18,472 bases of DNA, from the NCBI GenBank assembly GCA_964613235.1, contig CAZTGM010000037.1:1-18472 (forward strand), read 5' to 3'. The position numbers were made by a program, and so were the translations under genes. Shown piece after piece: positions 14,121-18,472 of this stretch. Positions within the stretch are counted from its first letter, which is position 1; every line of letters begins with the position of its first letter. The DNA is from J005 sp964613235 (lineage in GTDB: Bacteria > Pseudomonadota > Zetaproteobacteria > Mariprofundales > Mariprofundaceae). The notes beneath the pieces are model-generated. The model made no database searches, was not told the origin of the DNA, and was given only the letters and a program-made list of their open reading frames with translations.

Positions 14121-15674
14121 ATGGTTCGTATGTTCATGAATATGAAAAGACTTCGTCTGTTTGTATGGGCATGGATCATTGTGCTTGCTGCCGGAAGCAG
14201 CCATGGCGTTGCTGCGGAGACGGAGTATTTCCCGACTACCCAGGCACGGTTTTCCATGACCTATGAGTCGGTGAATCTTCCTGCTAATGAAAAAATGGGT
14301 CTGCTCGGCGGCTCCCTGCTCTATGATGTCAATGACTGGCTGGCGCTGGGTGGTTCGGCCTATGGCGCCATGGCCGGCCAGCGTGGCGGCTTTATCACGT
14401 TGGGGGCTGCTGCGGAAATCCACAGGGATATTGGCGAATATCTGGAAATCAATGCCGGCGGTTTTGTCGGGGCCGGCGGTGGTAGGGGCGGCTTTGCCCT
14501 GCAGGGCGGAGGCCTGATGCTGCGTACCTATGCCGGGGCATTATTGAAATCGGATGCCTGGGGTGCGTTGGGTGGTGGTGTCAGCTGGGTGGATTTCCCC
14601 AACGGAGCCATTCATTCGGTGCAGCCCTATCTGAGCTATGCGTTTCCGTTTACCACGCTGCTACCCAAAGGGTGGGTCGAATTACCTGCAGATGATGCCG
14701 GTACCTGGCTGAATATCGGCACGGCCGAGCAGGAGTTTATCGTGCTCTACCGGCGCTATCGCATTCCGTCGGGCGTGGTCACGGATCGCGGAACCCCGCA
14801 GCATCGTAGTATGGGTCTGATGGGCGTGGAGTGGGATCGCTATCTGGATGATCACTGGTTTATCAAGCTGGAATCCGAAGGGGCGATGCAGGGGCAGAGT
14901 CACGGATATATGCAGATTCTGGCCGGTGCCGGTTATCGTCAGGCGCTTAACCGGGAGTCATGGATCAAGCTTTCGCTGGCGGTCGGTCCGGCAGGCGGGG
15001 GAAGTGTTGCTACCGGTGGCGGTGTGTTGCTGGATGCGCAATTGGCCTTTCAGCGTAAACTGACGGATCACCTGTTCGTCCAGAGTTCCCTGGGCTATGT
15101 CAATGCGCCGGGCGCAAGTTTTCATGCCACAAGTTTTTCGCTGGGCGGCGGCTACCATTTTGAAACGCCGGATACGCATGCGGCACAGGTCAGCCTGCCG
15201 GACCTGGCCGGATTTGATGCCCGGCATTTACGTATTCGTCTGGTCGATCAGCGCTATGTGCAGGATGCACCGAACTGGCGCAATCACCATGCCAAGCTTG
15301 ATGTGGATCTGCTGGGCTTTCAGCTGGATTATTTTGTGAACGACTGGTTTTATCTCACGGGGCAGGGCATTGCCGCTTATAAGGGACAAGCCGGAGGCTA
15401 TATGACCGGGCTGGTTGGCGCCGGTGTGCACATTCCACTGGCGCAGACATCATGGTTTGCCGAGGCTGACCTGCTAGGCGGTGCGGCCGGCGGTGGTGGT
15501 CTGGATGTGGCCGGCGGGCTGGTCTGGCAGGCGGATGCGAGTCTGGGATGGCGGTTTTCCGATGCCTACAGTCTGCAGGCATCGTATGGTATGATGCGTG
15601 CGCCCAAAGGCAATTTTAAAGCCCGGGTGCTGTCATTGTCGCTGGGTTATTATTTTACAATTCCTGTGCAATAA
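14121..15674 (+). CDS. Unrecognised outer-membrane protein built of three tandem beta-barrel-like modules
   Basis: The 517-residue product has a signal peptide (best from Met8: MKRLRLFVWAWII…VAA-E). The rest is three copies of one ~140-residue module, at about residues 41-177, 205-347 and 369-513. Each module has a D-x-W-(L/F) strand, then G-(A)-M/Y-x-G-Q-x-G-G-Y/F, a G-A-G/A turn, a glycine-rich hairpin (AGGGRGG, GPAGGGS, GGAAGGGG), and a (G)G-L/V-x-x-x-A-x-x strand. Modules 2 and 3 close with APxGxFxA…SLSLGxxYxF. Alternating aromatic and glycine residues and a terminal strand ending near Y-F point to outer-membrane barrels. It sits between fcl and wzb, so a role in secretion or anchoring of a fucose-containing polysaccharide is a guess from context. 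No Shine-Dalgarno is seen for ATG 14121; ATG 14136 and 14142 are alternatives. A TTGACA lies 28 bp upstream without a good -10 box. Confidence 0.75.
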   Translation: MVRMFMNMKRLRLFVWAWIIVLAAGSSHGVAAETEYFPTTQARFSMTYESVNLPANEKMGLLGGSLLYDVNDWLALGGSAYGAMAGQRGGFITLGAAAEIHRDIGEYLEINAGGFVGAGGGRGGFALQGGGLMLRTYAGALLKSDAWGALGGGVSWVDFPNGAIHSVQPYLSYAFPFTTLLPKGWVELPADDAGTWLNIGTAEQEFIVLYRRYRIPSGVVTDRGTPQHRSMGLMGVEWDRYLDDHWFIKLESEGAMQGQSHGYMQILAGAGYRQALNRESWIKLSLAVGPAGGGSVATGGGVLLDAQLAFQRKLTDHLFVQSSLGYVNAPGASFHATSFSLGGGYHFETPDTHAAQVSLPDLAGFDARHLRIRLVDQRYVQDAPNWRNHHAKLDVDLLGFQLDYFVNDWFYLTGQGIAAYKGQAGGYMTGLVGAGVHIPLAQTSWFAEADLLGGAAGGGGLDVAGGLVWQADASLGWRFSDAYSLQASYGMMRAPKGNFKARVLSLSLGYYFTIPVQ

Positions 15675-15749
15675 ATATGCCGTGTTTGCCGGGAAAGAAG
15701 GATGCATTGTGAAAGGTAAAGAGGAACCAGTGATAGCTTTCGCGTTACT

Positions 15750-15776
15750 GCTTGCGCTTCACCCTTCACGGACTGC
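15750..15776. repeat. Short heptad tract before wzb
   Basis: CTTGCGC, TTCACCC, TTCACGG, ACTGCTT directly precede the wzb ATG. The weak ribosome-binding region of wzb is therefore repeat-derived. Confidence 0.42.
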
Positions 15777-15778
15777 TT

Positions 15779-16216
15779 ATGTTTAATTCCATTCTGATTG
15801 TCTGTGTCGGTAATATCTGCCGTAGTCCGATGGCCGAGGCGCTGTTCAAGGCACATGCGCCGGCGGACGTGCATATTGCCTCGGCTGGCATCGGGGCACT
15901 GGTTGGCCATGCGGCCGATGATACGGCACAACAGCTGATGCAACAGCGTGGCATCGATATCTCGGCGCATACCACTCGCCAGCTGAGCAGGGCGATGGTG
16001 AATGAAGCGGATCTGATTCTGGTCATGGAAACGCGACATCAGCAGCATATTCATCGTGTGCATCCGACTACGTGCGGCAAGGTACATCTGCTGGGTAAAT
16101 GGCATAAGCTTGAAGTGCCCGATCCGTATCAGCGGTCGCGCGAGCATTTTACCCATGCGCTGGCCCTGATCGAACAGGGTGTGGACGCCTGGGCGGAGCG
16201 GTTATGGAAGGGGTGA
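15779..16216 (+). CDS. wzb: Low-molecular-weight protein-tyrosine phosphatase, Wzb type
   Basis: The 145-residue enzyme has the P-loop Cys9-x5-Arg15-Ser16 (CVGNICRSPMAEALFK) and the general-acid loop VPDPYQ (Asp115), the two defining parts of the family. In polysaccharide loci Wzb-type enzymes remove phosphate from the tyrosine kinase Wzc and so control polymer length. No wzc is present in this window. ATG 15779 is chosen because the P-loop should begin near residue 8; the in-frame start at 15752 would add nine residues coded by heptad repeat. Confidence 0.9.
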   Translation: MFNSILIVCVGNICRSPMAEALFKAHAPADVHIASAGIGALVGHAADDTAQQLMQQRGIDISAHTTRQLSRAMVNEADLILVMETRHQQHIHRVHPTTCGKVHLLGKWHKLEVPDPYQRSREHFTHALALIEQGVDAWAERLWKG

Positions 16217-16410
16217 GTAGCGAGGACTGAGGGGCTGGGACTGAGGGTTGAGGACTGAGTAGCGAGGGCTGAGGACTGAGGGTTGAGTGAAGAGTAAAGG
16301 GTGATGGGTGATGAGGAAAACCCTGAGCTTTTGTGGAAAGGCTTCATGCCATGCCTGTTCGTTTTCTTTGTGATTTAAAACGGGTAATGAGTGATGAGTG
16401 AATGGGATGA
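16216..16410. repeat. Long heptad repeat tract upstream of the UPF0175-PIN TA pair
   Basis: 16216-16320 reads in exact steps of 7 (GTGAGTA, GCGAGGA, CTGAGGG, GCTGGGA, CTGAGGG, TTGAGGA, CTGAGTA, GCGAGGG and onward to GTGATGG-like units). A shorter run is at 16382-16410 (GTAATGA, GTGATGA, GTGAATG). No gene is visible in 16217-16501. Confidence 0.8.
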
Positions 16411-16464
16411 TGCTCCGTGCCTCTGAGGAGAGAGGGCTTTTACGGAGCTTGACGCTGGTGTTAT

Positions 16465-16489
16465 TGTGGACTACGCTGTAGGTACCACA
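16465..16489. promoter_or_regulatory. Nested palindrome (operator) before the UPF0175-PIN pair
   Basis: Outer arms TGTGG (16465-16469) and CCACA (16485-16489) enclose inner arms CTAC (16471-16474) and GTAG (16478-16481). A possible -35 TTGACG begins at 16450 with a poor TACGCT -10 inside the palindrome. A full TAAGGAGGT ribosome-binding site follows. The layout fits autorepression by the antitoxin. Confidence 0.55.
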
Positions 16490-16501
16490 TAAGGAGGTGT
16501 C

Positions 16502-16843
16502 ATGTTTGCAACCAATGTTCGCAATCTGAAAAAGAATCCCTCACGTGCCCTGCGGGAGGCGGAGCGTGCGCCGGTACTCGTGTTAAAGGGTGATCAGCCC
16601 AATGCGTTGATTATTCATCTGGATAAGTCCCTGATGGAAAGCGAGCGCGGCCTGCGTCCGGCTATGGCGGCATCCTTGTATAAGGATAAAACCCTGTCTC
16701 TGGGTGCGGCAGCACGGTTGAGTGGTTTGTCCCTGGGGCAGTTTATCGATCATCTGGCGGATCTTGGCATTGATATTGTGCGGGAAGATGAAACGGTGGC
16801 ACAGGAGGCGCAGGATATTGGGGTATGGCGCGCGTCATTGTAG
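16502..16843 (+). CDS. Composite antitoxin: Phd/YefM-like N-terminus plus UPF0175 domain
   Basis: The 113-residue protein starts with a Phd-like DNA-binding segment (about 1-42: FATNVRNLKKNPSRALREAE, then V-L-K-G-D-Q-P-N-A-L). It continues with a UPF0175 helix-turn-helix-like segment (about 52-95: MAASLYKDKTLSLGAAARLS and GLSLGQFIDHLADLGIDIV). UPF0175 proteins are commonly paired with DUF3368/PIN toxins, as here. A TAAGGAGGT Shine-Dalgarno precedes ATG 16502. It overlaps the toxin gene by 19 bp. Confidence 0.83.
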   Translation: MFATNVRNLKKNPSRALREAERAPVLVLKGDQPNALIIHLDKSLMESERGLRPAMAASLYKDKTLSLGAAARLSGLSLGQFIDHLADLGIDIVREDETVAQEAQDIGVWRASL

Positions 16844-17307
16844 ATGCCGGGCCACTGATTGCTTTTGCCAGGGTAGGGTTCCTGGATCTGTTTCGGCAGA
16901 TGTTTGGCGAGGTGTGCGTTGTCGAAGCGGTGAGGAAGGAATGCCTTGCCGGGCCGGGCGGTGGCGATGGTCGTCTGCTGGAGGAAATGATGCGCGCGCA
17001 GTGGGTGCGCATTTGTCATCCGGCGGTGGCTGATGCGCCATTATCTCTGAGTTTGGGTGACGGTGAACGGGACTCCATTCATCTGGCCATGCAGGAGCCC
17101 TCGACAAGTCTGCTGGTGATGGATGACTACCTTGCACGCAAGCAGGCCATTCGCCATGGATGTTCGGTGATTGGCACTGTGCGCTTGCTGGATGAGGCGG
17201 AACGAGATCATCTGATTGACAGTGCGGAATTGCTTATCGCTGACATGCAACGCCATGGTTACCGGATTTCCAGGACCATTCTGGAAAGGCTTCGTCAAGG
17301 CGGGTGA
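16825..17307 (+). CDS. PIN-domain toxin, DUF3368 type
   Basis: The 160-residue protein opens with VIVDAGPLIAFARVG, the PIN-domain start (Asp7). It has V-V-E-A-V-R-K-E (Glu34), LSLGDGERDSIHLAM (Asp79, Glu81, Asp83) and LLVMDDYLARKQA (Asp100/101), the acidic residues expected to hold Mg2+ for RNA cleavage. GTVRLLDEAERDHLI in the C-terminal third is typical of DUF3368 proteins. ATG 16825 lies inside the antitoxin gene. It is followed by a heptad repeat tract. Confidence 0.87.
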   Translation: MARVIVDAGPLIAFARVGFLDLFRQMFGEVCVVEAVRKECLAGPGGGDGRLLEEMMRAQWVRICHPAVADAPLSLSLGDGERDSIHLAMQEPSTSLLVMDDYLARKQAIRHGCSVIGTVRLLDEAERDHLIDSAELLIADMQRHGYRISRTILERLRQGG

Positions 17308-17475
17308 TGAGTGATGGGCAGGGTTGAGGGCTGAGGGGCTGGGACTGAGTTGCGAGGTGGTCAGTAAATGATGTTTTCCACTTGCTACTTGCTACTTGCT
17401 ACTTATCTTTCAGCAAATGCCGATGAAGGAAGGGTGATGCACTCAGTCCTCAGTCCTCGTCGCTGGCAACTGACG
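17305..17475. repeat. Heptad repeat tracts between the PIN toxin and wza
   Basis: Three blocks: 17305-17365 (GTGATGA, GTGATGG, …TGAGGGC, TGAGGGG, CTGGGAC, TGAGTTG); 17381-17407, almost perfect (CTTGCTA three times); and 17441-17475 (CTCAGTC, CTCAGTC, CTCGTCG). The last block is in inverted orientation to the tract at 16216-16320, so the TA pair is bracketed by inverted heptad tracts. Confidence 0.8.
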
Positions 17476-17489
17476 ATTAGGAGTTTAAC

Positions 17490-17912
17490 TTGAATCTGCA
17501 TTTAAATCTCTGCTGGCTGTCGTTGCTCGCCATACTGGCCGGTTGCACCGGCATGCATCTGGACATGGAAAATATGCATGAGGAAGAGGTGCATAACGGC
17601 GCTATTGAGGCGGAGTATCAGAGCCGTATCCGGCTTGTGCCGATCAATGCCAGCATCATTGTTGAGCAGGCCAGGGCAGGGCAAAAGCAGCATGCCGGCA
17701 ATCTGTCGCCGCTGCCTGCAATGCAGCAGGACTATGTGTATCGCGTCGGGCCGCAGGATGTGTTGCAGGTAACAGTGTGGGATCATCCCGAACTGACGAT
17801 TCCGGCTGTGCGGTGCCGCTATCCGCGGATGCTGTGGCGCAAGGGAAGCGCTTGCTCGCCGTCCGATGCAATGGCGAACGCTACGCACGAGGATCTCGGC
17901 CGCTTGGCGTAA
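17490..17912 (+). pseudogene. wza: wza-type polysaccharide export lipoprotein gene, truncated
   Basis: TTG 17490 has AGGAG 7 bp upstream. The product begins with a lipoprotein signal (lipobox L-A-G-C, Cys19). The start of the polysaccharide-export domain follows at about residues 79-107 (DYVYRVGPQDVLQVTVWDHP, ELTIPA). Wza-type proteins run to about 350-380 residues. Here homology ends at about 17808, and the remaining 34 codons (R-, C-, S- and M-rich) look unrelated. The rest of the SLBB and membrane domains is not found downstream. The gene is probably broken by deletion or by a misassembly at ~17808. Confidence 0.78.
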
Positions 17913-18093
17913 CATGCAGGTTTGCGGTTTCCCGATTTTCTGCTACCAATTGGGGGAGTCATGCGGCAGGGGCGTTTCAATCGCCCTGCTGCTGCGCCCG
18001 GTCAAGGTCGCGGATGACACAGGGATGACATGATATGGATTTGCATGCCGCTCTCTTTACAAGGCGCCAGTGTGATCTAAAGTTGTGGTGCCT
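17913..18093. other. Gene-free stretch downstream of the broken wza
   Basis: I see no supported gene here. A hairpin with arms GCAGGGGCG/CGCCCTGC (17966-17974 and 17982-17989, one bulge) is present without a following T run. Confidence 0.4.
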
Positions 18094-18181
18094 GCCGGCG
18101 GAGGGGATGTCCGTCAGGTTTAAATAGGTTTGTGCAAGCGGTTCGGGTGGCAGGAAGCCACCTGAATGGCGGTAGCGTGGG
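18094..18181 (+). ncRNA. Copy 2 of the structured repeated element, in the leader of the beta-barrel paralogue
   Basis: Homologous to 8686-8771. The hairpin is GGTGGC (18146-18151), loop AGGAA, GCCACC (18157-18162). The identical core is 18159-18181. In this copy the loop and 3' arm (GGAAGCC, 18153-18159) can instead pair with GGCTTCC (18181-18187), which would open the hairpin. It ends 82 bp before ATG 18264, so it could be a cis-acting leader or a small RNA. Confidence 0.5.
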
Positions 18182-18186
18182 GCTTC

Positions 18187-18230
18187 CCAAACTCATTCAT
18201 GATTTTGACTTATTGCAACGAAAAGTTTGG
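18187..18230. promoter_or_regulatory. Inverted repeat before the 3'-edge gene
   Basis: CCAAACT (18187-18193) and AGTTTGG (18224-18230) are perfect 7-bp arms with a 30-bp interval that contains TTGACT (18205-18210), a possible -35 box. It may be an operator, or a stem following the structured element. Confidence 0.38.
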
Positions 18231-18263
18231 TGTACCTTTGTTCGGTAATGAAATGTGAAACGT

Positions 18264-18472
18264 ATGACGGAGAATTTATTAACTCTGTCTCCCGTTGTCG
18301 CGTGTTGCCTATGGGTGTTGGCCGCATGTCTGGAATGTTTTCCTTCGCAGGTTTGTGCCACTGAGAATGAGGTCACGCCTGTGCATGCGCAGTATGCCTT
18401 AAGTTATGAAACACTAACGGGAACCTCGAAAAACCGGTTCATTTATGAGATCATGCACACAAAGCACGGAGG
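18264..18472 (+). CDS. 5' end of a probable paralogue of the 14121-15674 outer-membrane protein (cut by window edge)
   Basis: The 69 visible codons encode a signal peptide (MTENLLTLSPVVACCLWVLA…VCA-T) and then TENEVTPVHAQYALSYETL. This lines up with ETEYFPTTQARFSMTYES at the mature start of the triple-module protein. Both are short acidic leaders followed by a strand x-A-R/Q-F/Y-x-x-S/T-Y-E-T/S. The similarity is short, so paralogy is a reasoned guess. No Shine-Dalgarno is seen before ATG 18264, as for the 14121 gene. Confidence 0.58.
   Translation, partial: MTENLLTLSPVVACCLWVLAACLECFPSQVCATENEVTPVHAQYALSYETLTGTSKNRFIYEIMHTKHG

Noticed and set aside
17381..17407. CRISPR-like repeats (CTTGCTA tandem) near wza
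   Set aside because: Units are 7 bp and contiguous with no spacers, and no cas gene is nearby. They belong to the heptad family.
17813..17900. Possible cytochrome-c-like remnant after the wza break (ADAVAQGKRLLAVRC in another frame)
   Set aside because: The CxxCH haem motif is missing and the similarity is only a few residues, so chance is more likely.

Overview
The window looks like a Proteobacterial (Gram-negative) chromosome segment at roughly 50-55% GC. This rests on outer-membrane factor, lipoprotein and beta-barrel genes, GDP-fucose synthesis and Shine-Dalgarno/sigma70 signals. I cannot name a genus from sequence alone. It is a draft assembly: a 100-N gap at 6713-6812 has the same 55 bp on both sides, and the first ~165 bases look chimeric.

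Left part (about 165-6167, all minus strand): a tight six-gene unit read from right to left. It encodes an AI-2E/PerM-type membrane protein, a small two-helix ion channel with a GYGD filter, then a tripartite exporter (TolC/NodT-like outer-membrane lipoprotein, HlyD/EmrA-like adaptor, DUF2955/FUSC-like inner-membrane protein), and finally a DUF481-type outer-membrane protein whose 3' end is lost at the window edge.

Middle (6168-9652): an intact higBA toxin-antitoxin (TA) locus carrying the artefactual gap; the decayed remains of a second, unrelated higBA locus; a LuxR-type regulator with a strong promoter and a palindrome over its -10 box; a structured ~500 bp intergenic stretch; and a yefM-yoeB locus.

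Right part (9762-18472, plus strand): exopolysaccharide genes broken up by TA cassettes. manC, gmd and fcl make GDP-mannose and then GDP-L-fucose. A ParD-like/RelE-type TA pair sits between gmd and fcl. Next come an unrecognised outer-membrane beta-barrel protein made of three repeats of one module, a Wzb-like phosphatase, a Phd/UPF0175-PIN TA pair and a wza export gene broken after ~107 codons. The window ends in the start of a probable paralogue of the beta-barrel gene.

Two repeat systems overlie this. Degenerate 7-bp (heptad) repeats fill the gaps between the polysaccharide and TA genes and also run through the fcl reading frame. A separate ~87-nt element occurs at 8686-8771 and 18094-18181. 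Its two copies share a 23-bp identical core next to a hairpin with two compensatory base-pair changes, so it may be a structured RNA; the second copy sits just upstream of the beta-barrel paralogue. This element is the best candidate here for something undescribed.
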